Of a DNA stretch of 64,000 nucleotides, positions 8,577 to 16,871 are shown piece by piece. Origin of the DNA: Curtobacterium citreum (GTDB taxonomy: Bacteria > Actinomycetota > Actinomycetes > Actinomycetales > Microbacteriaceae); assembly GCF_006715175.1 (NCBI RefSeq), contig NZ_VFMQ01000001.1:1736001-1800000 (forward strand). The letters run 5' to 3'. The first letter of the stretch is position 1, and each line of letters begins with the position of its first letter. A program made the position numbers and the translations under genes. Under the pieces are notes generated by a model. The model was not told where the DNA came from, ran no database searches, and saw only the letters and a program-made list of their open reading frames with translations.

Positions 8577-9137
8577 TCAGCCGACCCGCGCCCACCCGGA
8601 GCACGCGCGCCACCGCCGCGGGTCGAACGTGAACACGCTGCCCATCCCCGGCTGGTCGAGCGCCCGACTGATCGGCACGCCGCGGAGGTCGGCGAGGAGC
8701 AGCGCGCCGACCGCACCGTGCGACACGATCGTCACGTCCCCGGTCCTGGTCAGCGCCCGGACGGCCGCGACGATCCGGGCCTGCGCGTCCACCGCACGCT
8801 CCCACCCCCGGACGGACTCGTCCGGACGGGCGAAGAACGCGTCGACGACGGCCTCGAACTCGGCCGGTGGCAGGTAGCCCGTCGCGCTGCGGTCGATCTC
8901 GCCGAGCGCGGGCTCGACCTCGACGTCCGGTCCGCTTCCGACGGCCCGGGCGAGCACCGCTGCGGTCTCCTCGGCCTTCCGCTCCGCGCTCGAGACGATC
9001 CGTCGGACCTCGGGCGACCACGCGACGCGGTGGGCCACGGCGGCTCGGCGTCGACCGGCGGCGGACAGCCCCCACGACTCGATCGGGACCTCCGGGTCGA
9101 CGACCACCTCGGCGTGGGTCAGGAAGCAGGACACCAT
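8577..9137 (-). CDS. Histidine phosphatase-like protein with altered RHG motif
   Basis: This 186-aa protein has the phosphoglycerate-mutase/histidine-phosphatase fold: the N-terminal strand with the catalytic His8, SSAERKAEETAAVLA for the second strand-helix pair, and VSHGAVGALLLADL with the second histidine. The usual Arg-His-Gly triplet is Thr7-His8-Ala9 here, so the phosphate-binding arginine and glycine are missing. Catalysis may be weakened or the substrate changed. It is divergent from the LLM monooxygenase operon, with 94 bp between the two starts. Confidence 0.8.
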   Translation of the reverse strand: MVSCFLTHAEVVVDPEVPIESWGLSAAGRRRAAVAHRVAWSPEVRRIVSSAERKAEETAAVLARAVGSGPDVEVEPALGEIDRSATGYLPPAEFEAVVDAFFARPDESVRGWERAVDAQARIVAAVRALTRTGDVTIVSHGAVGALLLADLRGVPISRALDQPGMGSVFTFDPRRWRACSGWARVG

Positions 9138-9218
9138 CCGACGAGCCTGGCAGACGTCACACGACGCAACGCCCGGTCATCCTCCGCAACACCCGTCGTC
9201 GCCTGACCGTCGCGGCCG

Positions 9219-9231
9219 TAGCGTCGGCTCC
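9219..9231 (+). promoter_or_regulatory. Leaderless promoter -10 (TAGCGT) for LLM operon
   Basis: TAGCGT and a 7-nt spacer precede the ATG at 9232, and no Shine-Dalgarno sequence is present. The three monooxygenase genes are probably transcribed from here. Confidence 0.6.
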
Positions 9232-10452
9232 ATGCCCGACCGAACCATCCTCGTCACGGCCCTCCACGGCGCCGGCTGGCACCCGGCCGCCTGGCGCGCC
9301 GACCCCGCAGCCGCCCGCGACACCACGCGTCTCGCGCACTGGCGCCGCGTCGTCGTCGAGCAGGGCCGCGCCGGCATCGACGCCGTCACGCTCGAGGACG
9401 CCTTCACCGCGGGTCCTCTCGACGCCGACGGCGACCTCGACACCCGGACCGTCGTGGGGCGGCTCGACGCCCTCCTGGTCGCGAGCGCGGTCGCACCCGC
9501 GACCCGCTCGGTGGGGTTGGTGCCGACCGTCTCGGTCACGCACACCGAGCCGTTCCACGTGGCCACGGGCCTCCAGACCCTGGACCACGTCTCCGCGGGG
9601 CGAGCCGGGTGGCGGATCCAGGTGAGCCCGACGACCCGCGAGGCCGCGCTCTTCGGCCGTCGGTCCGGCCGTGACGACCCGGCGACGCTCGCCGCGGAGG
9701 CCCGCGAGGTCGCCGAGGTCGTCTCCCGTCTCTGGGACAGCTGGGACGACGACGCGATCATCCGCGACGTCGCGACGGGCCGCTTCATCGACCGCGACCG
9801 GATCCACGACGCCCGTTTCGTGGGCGAGCACGTCTCGGTGCACGGCGCGTCGATCGTCCCGCGGTCGCCGCAGGGGCGGCCGCCCGTGTTCGCGCTCGCG
9901 CACGACGACGACGCGGCTCGCCTGGCGGTCGACACGGCCGACGTGGTGCTCGTCACACCGGGCGCGTCGGGTCCGTCGGGTGGAGTCGGCGGTGTCGGCG
10001 GTGTCGGCCTGGAGGCGCGGGGCGCGCTGGCACGCGTCCGTCACGCCGAGCAGGCGGCCGGGTCAGCCACGGTCCGTCCGGTCCTCGCGGACCTCGCGGT
10101 GCTCCTCGGGTCCTCGGTCGCCGAGGCCGAGGACGAGCTCGCCGCCCTCGACGCCGCGTCCGGGTCGCCGTACTCGGCTGCGTCGGACGCCGCCGTGCTC
10201 GTCACCACCGCGACGGGCCTCGTCGACCGGATCGCGGACCTCCGTGCGATCGGCTACGCCGGGGTCCGGCTCCGGCCGCTGCGGACGTCCGCCGACAGCA
10301 CGGCCGTCGCCCGACAGCTCGTCCCCGCCCTCGTCACCGCCGGCCTGCGCGCCGACCCGCCGTCCCGTCCCACCGTCGACCTGCGCACGCGGCTCGGCAT
10401 CGCGCCGGCGGTCAGCCGGTACGCCGTCCCGACCCAGGGGGTCCCGTCATGA
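9232..10452 (+). CDS. LLM class flavin-dependent oxidoreductase (1 of 3)
   Basis: This 406-aa protein belongs to the bacterial-luciferase-like TIM-barrel family that uses reduced FMN and oxygen to cleave C-S, C-N or similar bonds. Family features include LEDAF near the N-terminus, VGLVPTVSVTHTEPFHVATGLQTLDHVSAGR split over the barrel, and RAGWRIQ. A Gly/Val-rich insertion at about residues 243-259 (GGVGGVGGVG) comes from short tandem duplications in the DNA. It is the first gene of a three-gene operon; its stop overlaps the next start by 4 bp (ATGA). Confidence 0.88.
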   Translation: MPDRTILVTALHGAGWHPAAWRADPAAARDTTRLAHWRRVVVEQGRAGIDAVTLEDAFTAGPLDADGDLDTRTVVGRLDALLVASAVAPATRSVGLVPTVSVTHTEPFHVATGLQTLDHVSAGRAGWRIQVSPTTREAALFGRRSGRDDPATLAAEAREVAEVVSRLWDSWDDDAIIRDVATGRFIDRDRIHDARFVGEHVSVHGASIVPRSPQGRPPVFALAHDDDAARLAVDTADVVLVTPGASGPSGGVGGVGGVGLEARGALARVRHAEQAAGSATVRPVLADLAVLLGSSVAEAEDELAALDAASGSPYSAASDAAVLVTTATGLVDRIADLRAIGYAGVRLRPLRTSADSTAVARQLVPALVTAGLRADPPSRPTVDLRTRLGIAPAVSRYAVPTQGVPS

Positions 10453-11813
10453 GCACGAAGCGTCAGGTCCACCTCGCCGCCCACTTCCCGGGCGTCAACA
10501 ACACGACGATCTGGAGCGACGAGCGGGCCGAGAGCCAGATCGCGTTCTCGTCCTTCGAGCACTTCGCCCGGAACGCCGAGCGCGGGTGCTTCGACTACCT
10601 GTTCCTCGCCGAGGGACTGCGGCTCCGCGAGCAGAAGGGGCGGATCCACGACCTCGACGTCGTCGGGCGGCCGAACACCCTCGCGATCCTCGCTGCCCTG
10701 GCGGGGGTCACGTCGCACATCGGTCTCGTCGGCACCCTGCAGACCACCTTCAACGAGCCCGTGGAGCTCGCGAAGCAGCTCGCCACACTCGACCACCTGA
10801 CCGACGGCCGCGCGGGCTGGAACGTCGTGACGAGCTCGGACGCGTTCCACGGGGCGAACTTCCGCCGAGGTGGGTTCCTCGACCACGCCGACCGGTACAC
10901 GCGGGCGGCGGAGTTCGTCGAGACGGCGAGGGAGCTCTGGGACTCCTGGGAAGCCGACGCGGTCGTCGCGGACCCGGCGTCCGGACGGTTCGCCGACCGC
11001 TCGCGCATCCGGGACGTCGACCACCACGGACCGCAGTTCGACGTCACCGGGACCTTCCCCGTCCCGCGGAGCCCGCAGCGACACCCGGTGGTCGTCCAGG
11101 CCGGGGACTCCGACGAGGGGCGCGACCTGGCCGCCCGGCACGCCGAGGTGGTGTTCTCGCTCCACACCGAGTTCGAGGACGCGCGCACCTTCTACGACGA
11201 CGTCACCGCCCGGCTCGAGCGCGTCGGACGGTCCGAGGCCGAACTGCTCGTGATGCCCGGGGCGACCTTCACGCTCGGGGACACCCAGGCCGAGGCCGAG
11301 GAGCACTCGCGGGCGATCCGCCGCGCCCAGGTCAGCCCGGCGACGGCGATCGCGTTCCTCGAGCAGGTCTGGAACCGGGACCTGTCGTCGTACGACGTCG
11401 ACGGTCCGCTGCCCGACGTCGAGCCGGACGTCGACGCCGAGACGATCACCAGGGGACGGGTGCGCCACGTCCGTGACCCCCGCGCTCTGGTGCAGGACTG
11501 GCGCGACCGTGCCGCGGCCGAGCACCTGTCCATCCGCGAGCTCGTCATCCAGGTCTCGACGCGCGGCGGGTTCGTCGGCACGCCGTCGTCGATCGCCGCC
11601 GAGATCGACCGGTACGTGCAGGAGCGGGCGTCGGACGGGTTCGTCGTCGTCCCGCACACCAACCCGTACGGCCTCGACGAGTTCGTCGACCGCGTCGTCC
11701 CGCTGCTGCAGGAGCGCGGGGTGTACCGCGAGTCCTACGACGAGGGCGCCACGCTCCGCGACACCCTCGGCCTCTCCGGGGCCGTCCGCGACCGGCAGGC
11801 GGTGTCCGCGTGA
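10449..11813 (+). CDS. NtaA/SnaA/DszA-family FMN-dependent monooxygenase (2 of 3)
   Basis: This 454-aa protein is of the nitrilotriacetate-monooxygenase type (NtaA, SnaA, DszA, B. subtilis YtnJ/CmoJ). The family blocks HFPGVNNTTIWSD, FDYLFLAEGLRLRE, HIGLVGTLQTTF, LDHLTDGRAGWNVVTS and HRGPQF-like DVDHHGPQFDVTG are readable. These enzymes need a separate flavin reductase, none of which is encoded nearby. Overlaps on both sides show tight coupling with the two paralogous enzymes. The cysteine-derivative role proposed for this cluster is inference from similarity to the ytm operon. Confidence 0.9.
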   Translation: MSTKRQVHLAAHFPGVNNTTIWSDERAESQIAFSSFEHFARNAERGCFDYLFLAEGLRLREQKGRIHDLDVVGRPNTLAILAALAGVTSHIGLVGTLQTTFNEPVELAKQLATLDHLTDGRAGWNVVTSSDAFHGANFRRGGFLDHADRYTRAAEFVETARELWDSWEADAVVADPASGRFADRSRIRDVDHHGPQFDVTGTFPVPRSPQRHPVVVQAGDSDEGRDLAARHAEVVFSLHTEFEDARTFYDDVTARLERVGRSEAELLVMPGATFTLGDTQAEAEEHSRAIRRAQVSPATAIAFLEQVWNRDLSSYDVDGPLPDVEPDVDAETITRGRVRHVRDPRALVQDWRDRAAAEHLSIRELVIQVSTRGGFVGTPSSIAAEIDRYVQERASDGFVVVPHTNPYGLDEFVDRVVPLLQERGVYRESYDEGATLRDTLGLSGAVRDRQAVSA

Positions 11814-12937
11814 CCGCCGTCCCGCTCTCGGTCCTCGACCTGGTCCCGGTCGTCTCCGGGTCGTCGTCGGCGACCGCACTGCACCGCACCCTCGACCTGG
11901 CCCGCGCCGCCGAGCGTGCCGGGTACGCCCGCTACTGGCTCGCCGAGCACCACCTGAACCCGGGCGTCGCGGGCAGCGCGCCGACCGTGGTGATCGGTGC
12001 CGTGGCCGCGGTCACGTCCAGCATCCGGGTCGGCAGTGCCGCGACGCTCGTCGGGAACGTCCGCGGCTTGCAGATCGCGGAGACCTTCGGGACGCTCACC
12101 GGGCTGTACGGACCGCGGTTCGACCTCGGGCTCGGCCGGTCCGGGGCCCCGGCGCCGGGGACACCGAAGCCGCCGTCGCTCGCGCCTCGTGCCGACCAGG
12201 TCGTCGACGGCCTGCTCCTCCCCGCACCGTTCGACTTCCGGGTCGCCCCGGGGTCGACGTTCGCGCTGCAGGGCGAGCTGCTCGGTCGCGTGCCGGGCGA
12301 CGTCGAGCGCTTCGACGACGACCTCGCGCTCGTCCGGGCCCTCTTCGCCGGCACCTGGACCCGCGGCGGGAAGGTCGTCGAGGCGCCGCCCGCGACCGGC
12401 GCCGATGTCGAACTGTGGATCCACGGGTCGACCGGCGGCGAGAGCGCCCGCGTCGCCGGGTCCCTCGGGCTGCCGTACGGCGCGAACTACCACTCGTCGC
12501 CGGGCACCGTGCTGGCGTCGGTCGAGGCGTACCGTGCGTCGTTCCGCCCGGGGGTGCTCGATGCGCCGCGGGTGGTGGTCTCGGCCGACGTCGTCGTCGG
12601 GCGGTCCGCTGCCGAGGCCGAGGAGCTCGCCCTCGGGTACGGCCAGTGGGTGCACTCGATCCGCTCCGGTGTCGGGGCGATCCCGTACCCGACGCCCGAC
12701 GCGGCCCGTGCGACACCGCTCCCCGACGAGGCGGTCGCCGCCGTGCGGGACCGGCTCGTGTCGCGGTTCGTCGGCGACGCGGCGCACGTGGCCGACCGGC
12801 TCGAGGTGCTCCGCCGTGTGACCGGGGCGGACGAGCTGCTCGTCACGACCATCACGCACGACCACGCCGCCCGCGTCCGCTCCTACGAGCTGCTCGCCGC
12901 CGAGTGGGCGCGCCGGGCGCTGGCGCCGGCCGCCTGA
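11810..12937 (+). CDS. LLM class flavin-dependent oxidoreductase, MsnO8/YtmO-like (3 of 3)
   Basis: This 375-aa protein starts with the typical SVLDLVPV segment followed by AERAGYARYWLAEHH, GSAATLVGN and FDLGLGRSGAP, which place it in the MsnO8 group of luciferase-like oxidoreductases with B. subtilis YtmO. GTG start with a 4-bp overlap to the previous gene. The presence of both an NtaA-type and a YtmO-type enzyme in one operon next to an amino acid ABC transporter mirrors the organosulfur clusters of Bacillus. The product ends 460 bp before the convergent transporter gene. Confidence 0.88.
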   Translation: MTAVPLSVLDLVPVVSGSSSATALHRTLDLARAAERAGYARYWLAEHHLNPGVAGSAPTVVIGAVAAVTSSIRVGSAATLVGNVRGLQIAETFGTLTGLYGPRFDLGLGRSGAPAPGTPKPPSLAPRADQVVDGLLLPAPFDFRVAPGSTFALQGELLGRVPGDVERFDDDLALVRALFAGTWTRGGKVVEAPPATGADVELWIHGSTGGESARVAGSLGLPYGANYHSSPGTVLASVEAYRASFRPGVLDAPRVVVSADVVVGRSAAEAEELALGYGQWVHSIRSGVGAIPYPTPDAARATPLPDEAVAAVRDRLVSRFVGDAAHVADRLEVLRRVTGADELLVTTITHDHAARVRSYELLAAEWARRALAPAA

Positions 12938-12995
12938 CCCGGGCGTGCCGCGCTGCCGCGCTGCCGCGCTGCGCCCGCCCCCGCCTGCGCCGCCT

Positions 12996-13107
12996 CGCCG
13001 AGTTGCCGACATGTGGCCCGCTCGGCGCTGCCGGACGGCGTGTCGTGCCCTCGGCGCGAGCGACGCGCGGCGTGTCCTGCGCTCTGGGTGTCCGCGGTCG
13101 GGCGTGT
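12996..13107. repeat. Long direct repeat, copy 1 (about 110 bp)
   Basis: This segment starts CGCCGAGTTGCCGACATGTG and runs through GCGCGGCGTGTCCTGCGCTC. The second copy starts 166 bp downstream with only a few mismatches. Each copy contains an internal hairpin whose arms are GCCGAG and CTCGGC. No gene is supported between 12938 and 13396. Confidence 0.85.
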
Positions 13108-13161
13108 CGAGCGGGGGAGGCCCCGACGCGACCCGCTGCGTCGGGCGCGCCGGCGTTGCCC

Positions 13162-13273
13162 CGCCGAGTTGCCGACATGTGGCCCGCTCGGCGCTGCCGG
13201 ACGGCGTGTCGTGCACCCGGCGCGAGCGACGCGCGGCGTGTCCTGCGCTCTGGGCGTCCGCGGCCGACCGTGA
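13162..13273. repeat. Long direct repeat, copy 2 (about 110 bp)
   Basis: This is the second copy of the repeat at 12996-13107. A short part of it (GCGCGGCGTGTCCTGCGC) recurs at about 36967-36984 upstream of rnpB. It sits between convergent genes, where it could affect termination. Confidence 0.85.
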
Positions 13274-13396
13274 CGCGGAGCCGCCGCCACCGCGCCACGG
13301 CCGAGACGTGACCGCGGCCGACCGAGCCGCACCGCGCACGCCGGACACCCCCGCGACCACGACGGTCACAGGGGTGTCGACGGACAGGGGACGCGC

Positions 13397-14419
13397 TCAG
13401 CTGTTGTCGAGCGGCAGCCCCTCCGGGTTCACCTGCGAGGTCTGCACGGCCTCGTTCGACAGGTTGTACGCCTGCAGCCACTTCGCGTACATCCCGTCCG
13501 CGATGAGCTCGTTGACCGCGTCGGCGATCGGCTTCGCGAGACCGCTGTCCTTCTTCGTGGTCGCCGCGATGAGTCCCTGCAGGGTCGAGCCGGCACCGGA
13601 GTACGTCCCCGCGGTCCTCGTCGGGTGCGCGCTCTCCACGCTCTGCTTGTTCGCGTACGCGATGGTCGGGTTCGGGCCGAAGTAGCCGTCGATCTTGCCG
13701 GAGTCGAGCGCGAGCTTCACGGCGTTGCCGTCCGGGTAGTACTTGACGCCGATGGTCTTGCCGTCCTTCTCGAGGTCGGCCTTCCACTCGAGCAGGATCT
13801 TCTCCTGGTTCGTGCCGGAGCTCACGGCGATCGTCTTGCCGGCGAGCACGGACGGGTCGCCGTCGAAGGTCAGCTTCGAGGTCTTCAGCACCTGGAGCGC
13901 GAGGTTGTCCTGCCGGTACGACGCGAAGTCGTACTTCTCCTTGCGCTGCTCGGTCACGGTGACGTTCGAGAACCCGGCGTCGTACTTCCCGCCGTCGATG
14001 CCGACGAACAGGTTGTCCCAGTTGGCGTTCTGCACGTCCGCCCGGAGTCCGAGCTTCGCGGCGACGAGCCGGCCGAGGTCGGGCTCGGAACCGGTCAGCG
14101 TCTTCTGGTCGTCCCCGGTGAAGGCCAGCGGCGGGAACCCGGCAGGCAGCGCGCCGATGCCGATCGTGAGCTTCCCGGACGACTTCACGTCGGCGGGGAG
14201 CGCGTCGTGCAGCTTCGTGTCCTCGGAGACCCGGACCTTCGTCTCGGTCGCGGCGCCGTTGGACGCGGCGCCGATCGTCACGGTGCCGTCGGCGGACCCG
14301 GCAGCGCCGCCGGCGGCGGAGGCGTTCGCGGCGCACCCGGCCAGGGCGACGACGACGCCGGTCGCGAGGACGAGGGCTCCGGCGCGGTGACGCCAGCGGG
14401 AGAGAGCGGTGGTGGGCAA
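13397..14419 (-). CDS. Amino acid ABC transporter substrate-binding lipoprotein
   Basis: This 340-aa periplasmic-binding protein of the polar amino acid family (SBP_bac_3) has a lipobox VALAGC at about residues 24-29, so it is anchored outside the membrane. Domain signatures include KLTIGIGALPAGFPPLAF, EPDLGRLVAAKLGL, YDAGFSNVTVTEQRKEKYDF and KLALDSGKIDGYFG. The start is TTG at 14419, chosen because AAGGAG lies 6 nt upstream on the minus strand and gives a proper signal peptide. It is the third gene after the permease and ATPase. The ligand is probably cystine or a related thiol-derived amino acid, by context only. Confidence 0.9.
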   Translation of the reverse strand: MPTTALSRWRHRAGALVLATGVVVALAGCAANASAAGGAAGSADGTVTIGAASNGAATETKVRVSEDTKLHDALPADVKSSGKLTIGIGALPAGFPPLAFTGDDQKTLTGSEPDLGRLVAAKLGLRADVQNANWDNLFVGIDGGKYDAGFSNVTVTEQRKEKYDFASYRQDNLALQVLKTSKLTFDGDPSVLAGKTIAVSSGTNQEKILLEWKADLEKDGKTIGVKYYPDGNAVKLALDSGKIDGYFGPNPTIAYANKQSVESAHPTRTAGTYSGAGSTLQGLIAATTKKDSGLAKPIADAVNELIADGMYAKWLQAYNLSNEAVQTSQVNPEGLPLDNS

Positions 14420-14480
14420 GGCGAACTCCTTGGTTGGGAACGGTGAGGACGGTCGGAAGGCTGAGACGGGGCAGACGGGC

Positions 14481-15254
14481 TCAGCGGACGCGGGACAGGA
14501 AGTCGCGCGTGCGGGGGTGCTGCGGGGCGTCGATGACCTGGGCCGGCGGCCCCTGCTCGACGACGCGCCCGTGGTCGAGGAAGACGACGTGGTCGGCGAC
14601 CTCGCGGGCGAACGCGACCTCGTGCGTGACGATGACGAGGGTCGTGCCGGACTCGGCCAGGGACCGGATGACGCCGAGGACCTCGCCGACCAGCTCGGGG
14701 TCGAGCGCGGAGGTCGGCTCGTCGAGCAGGACGACTGCGGGGTCGAGCGCCAGCGCCCGGGCGATCGCCACACGCTGCTGTTGCCCGCCGGACAACTGCC
14801 GTGGACGGGTCGCCCCGCGGTCGCCGAGCCCGACGCGCTCGAGCAGCTCCTGCGCACGTCGGAGCGCGACCGGACGGGACACCCCGGCGGCGATCGGCCC
14901 CTCGGCGACGTTCTCGAGCGCGGTCAGGTGCGGGAACAGCTCGAATCGCTGGAACACGAAGCCGATCCGGGAGCGCTGCCGGAGGATCGCCCGTTCCGGC
15001 AGTTCCTTCCAGCGGGTCGTACCGTCCCGTCCGGTCCGCAACCGCACGCCGACGGGCTCGCCGCCGACCGTCACGACGCCGCGATCGAGCGGTTCGAGGT
15101 GGTTGATCGCGCGCAGCAGCGTGGACTTGCCGGACCCGGACGGCCCGAGGACCACGGTGACGCTCCCGGCGGCGAGCTCCAGGTCGACCCCGTCGATGAC
15201 CCGCCGGTCGCCGAAGGACTTCACCGCGCCGACGACCGCGACGGCCGCGCTCAC
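14481..15254 (-). CDS. Amino acid ABC transporter ATP-binding protein
   Basis: This 257-aa ATPase has Walker A GPSGSGKST, Q-loop FVFQRFELFPHLT, signature LSGGQQQR, Walker B VVLLDEPTSALDP and the switch histidine in VTHE. It belongs to the GlnQ/HisP polar amino acid group, with an insertion of about 15 residues before the Q-loop that is common in actinobacterial members. The GTG start overlaps the permease stop by 4 bp. It powers uptake through the adjacent permease. Confidence 0.93.
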   Translation of the reverse strand: MSAAVAVVGAVKSFGDRRVIDGVDLELAAGSVTVVLGPSGSGKSTLLRAINHLEPLDRGVVTVGGEPVGVRLRTGRDGTTRWKELPERAILRQRSRIGFVFQRFELFPHLTALENVAEGPIAAGVSRPVALRRAQELLERVGLGDRGATRPRQLSGGQQQRVAIARALALDPAVVLLDEPTSALDPELVGEVLGVIRSLAESGTTLVIVTHEVAFAREVADHVVFLDHGRVVEQGPPAQVIDAPQHPRTRDFLSRVR

Positions 15255-16354
15255 GAGGCGCCCTCCCCGGTGCCGGACGCGACCACCCGCTGGGCACCGG
15301 CGACCTGCGCGACACGACCCGTGCCTCCAGGCCGGACAGCCCCCACCCGCCGGACCGCCGCCCGCACCCGTTGCAGGGGCGTCGGCGGCAGCGCCCGCGC
15401 GGACCCGCGCGTCGTCCACCGCTCGATGTAGTACTGCACGACCGACACCGCACTCGTCAACGCGAGGTACCAGAGCGTCGCGACCACGAGCAGCGGGATG
15501 ATGTCGGTCGGGTACGTGCTCGACAGGTTCTGGACGACGCCGAACAGGTCGAGCAGGGAGACGTAGAACAGCAGCGACGAGGCCTTGAGCAACCCGACCA
15601 CCTGGTTGACGAACGCCGGCACGATCGAGCGGAGCGCCTGCGGCAGCACGACCCGCACGAACTGCCGACGGCGGGGGAGCCCGAGGGCCTGCGCCGCCTC
15701 GAGCTGACCGTGGTCCACCGCGAGGACCCCCGCCCGGACGATCTCCGACGCGTAGGCGATCTCGCTCAGGCTCAGTGCGAGCACGCCGATCGCCAGGTCG
15801 CCCAGCACGTTCGCCGTCCGTACCTCGAGCTGCGGCCCGAACGGGATCCCGATCCCGATCGTCGGGTACAGCGACCCGAGGTTGTACAGGAAGACGAGCA
15901 CGAGGATGAGCGGCACCGACCGGAACAGCCAGACGTAGCCCCACGCCAGTCCGGACAGCACCGGGTTGCGGGACAGCCGCGCGAGTGCCACGAGGACGCC
16001 GCCCGCGAAGCTGATCACCGCGCTCAGCCCGGTCGCGACGAGCGTCAGCTGCAGTCCGGTCAGGATCGCGGGACTGAACAGCCACTTCCCGACCGCGGGC
16101 CACCCCCACGCCGGGTTGGTGAACAGCGTCTCGACCCCGTTCAGCAGGAGCACCAGGACGACCGTGGCGGCGATCCACCGCACGGGGTGGCGCAGCGGTA
16201 GGACGGCACGGTCGAGCGCGGCGCGTGCGGCCGCGTCGACGGTCGGGGCGAGCGGACGGGAGGCACTGCTCCCGTCGTGCGCGCCGACTGCGGTCGCCGG
16301 GGCGGTCGCGTGGGGTGCGGACCTGCGCGTCGAGCGGTCCGTGGTGTCGGTCAT
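15251..16354 (-). CDS. Amino acid ABC transporter permease
   Basis: This 367-aa membrane protein of the HisM/GlnP type carries the EAA coupling loop (EAAQALGLPRRRQFVRVVLPQAL) for contact with the ATPase. It has a long cytoplasmic N-terminus (about 70 residues, Ala/Arg-rich) and about five to six helices. A C-terminal basic tail of about 50 residues follows the last helix. The start at 16354 is preceded by a TACGGT box 6 nt upstream, so this is the promoter-proximal gene of the permease-ATPase-lipoprotein operon. Only one permease is present, so it is likely a homodimer. Confidence 0.92.
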   Translation of the reverse strand: MTDTTDRSTRRSAPHATAPATAVGAHDGSSASRPLAPTVDAAARAALDRAVLPLRHPVRWIAATVVLVLLLNGVETLFTNPAWGWPAVGKWLFSPAILTGLQLTLVATGLSAVISFAGGVLVALARLSRNPVLSGLAWGYVWLFRSVPLILVLVFLYNLGSLYPTIGIGIPFGPQLEVRTANVLGDLAIGVLALSLSEIAYASEIVRAGVLAVDHGQLEAAQALGLPRRRQFVRVVLPQALRSIVPAFVNQVVGLLKASSLLFYVSLLDLFGVVQNLSSTYPTDIIPLLVVATLWYLALTSAVSVVQYYIERWTTRGSARALPPTPLQRVRAAVRRVGAVRPGGTGRVAQVAGAQRVVASGTGEGAS

Positions 16355-16366
16355 GGGGCGACCGTA
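16355..16366 (-). promoter_or_regulatory. Leaderless promoter -10 (TACGGT) for the ABC operon
   Basis: Read on the minus strand, TACGGT is followed by CGCCCC and the ATG of the permease gene. There is no ribosome-binding site. Confidence 0.55.
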
Positions 16367-16518
16367 GGAGGGCCTGCGGACCTCTGACAACGGGTCCTCG
16401 CAACACTTCGCCACGGGACGGAACGGGACGTCACGGAGCGTCGCGCGCGTGACCTCCGGTGCCCCCGCGTGACGGTGCTGCGTGCGCGGGACCCCTGTCG
16501 GTGCCACCCTCGCGCAGC

Positions 16519-16531
16519 TACCCTGACCACC
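16519..16531 (+). promoter_or_regulatory. Leaderless promoter -10 (TACCCT)
   Basis: TACCCT with a 7-nt spacer leads directly to the GTG at 16532, which supports that GTG as the true start of the DUF4287 gene. Confidence 0.6.
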
Positions 16532-16783
16532 GTGACCACGCACCGCGTCCCCGCACCGCAGCCGCCCGCCGACAGCACGAAGGTCTCCGGCCCGGCCTCG
16601 TACTTCCCGAGCATCGAACGGACCTACGGCCGGCCGGTGCAGGAGTGGCTCGACCTGGTCGCCGACCGCCTCGACGACCACCGTCACATGGAGGTCGTGT
16701 CGTGGCTCAAGGAGGAGCACGGGCTCGGCCACGGTCACGCCAACGCGCTCGTGGGGTACGTCCGGCGCGCCCTGGACGGCTGA
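16532..16783 (+). CDS. DUF4287 domain-containing protein
   Basis: This 83-residue protein carries the DUF4287 pattern: SYFPSIERTYGRPVQEWLDLV followed by EVVSWLKEEHGLGHGHANALVGYVRRAL. Members are small alpha-helical proteins, often fused to or near DUF5655-type domains, with unknown function. The GTG start is supported by the TACCCT box just upstream. Not part of the toxin-antitoxin operon that follows, since that operon has its own promoter. Confidence 0.85.
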   Translation: MTTHRVPAPQPPADSTKVSGPASYFPSIERTYGRPVQEWLDLVADRLDDHRHMEVVSWLKEEHGLGHGHANALVGYVRRALDG

Positions 16784-16812
16784 GCGCGGCGCCGCCGAGC
16801 CAGCGCGCCGGT

Positions 16813-16862
16813 GGTTGACGCGGTTGTCGCGCCGGCGTAGGATCCGGTTGACGCAGTTGACA
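16813..16862 (+). promoter_or_regulatory. Promoter and direct-repeat operator of the RES toxin-antitoxin locus
   Basis: TTGACG (16815-16820), a 17-nt spacer and TAGGAT (16838-16843) make a near-consensus promoter. A 17-bp direct repeat, GGTTGACGCGGTTGTCG (16813-16829) and GGTTGACGCAGTTGACA (16846-16862), flanks the -10. This is the arrangement expected for an operator bound by the antitoxin to repress its own operon. Confidence 0.7.
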
Positions 16863-16871
16863 GGAGGTGCC

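Noticed and set aside
12938..13396. Short frames in the repeat-containing gap
   Set aside because: They are caused by the GC-rich direct repeats, lack ribosome sites and resemble no family.
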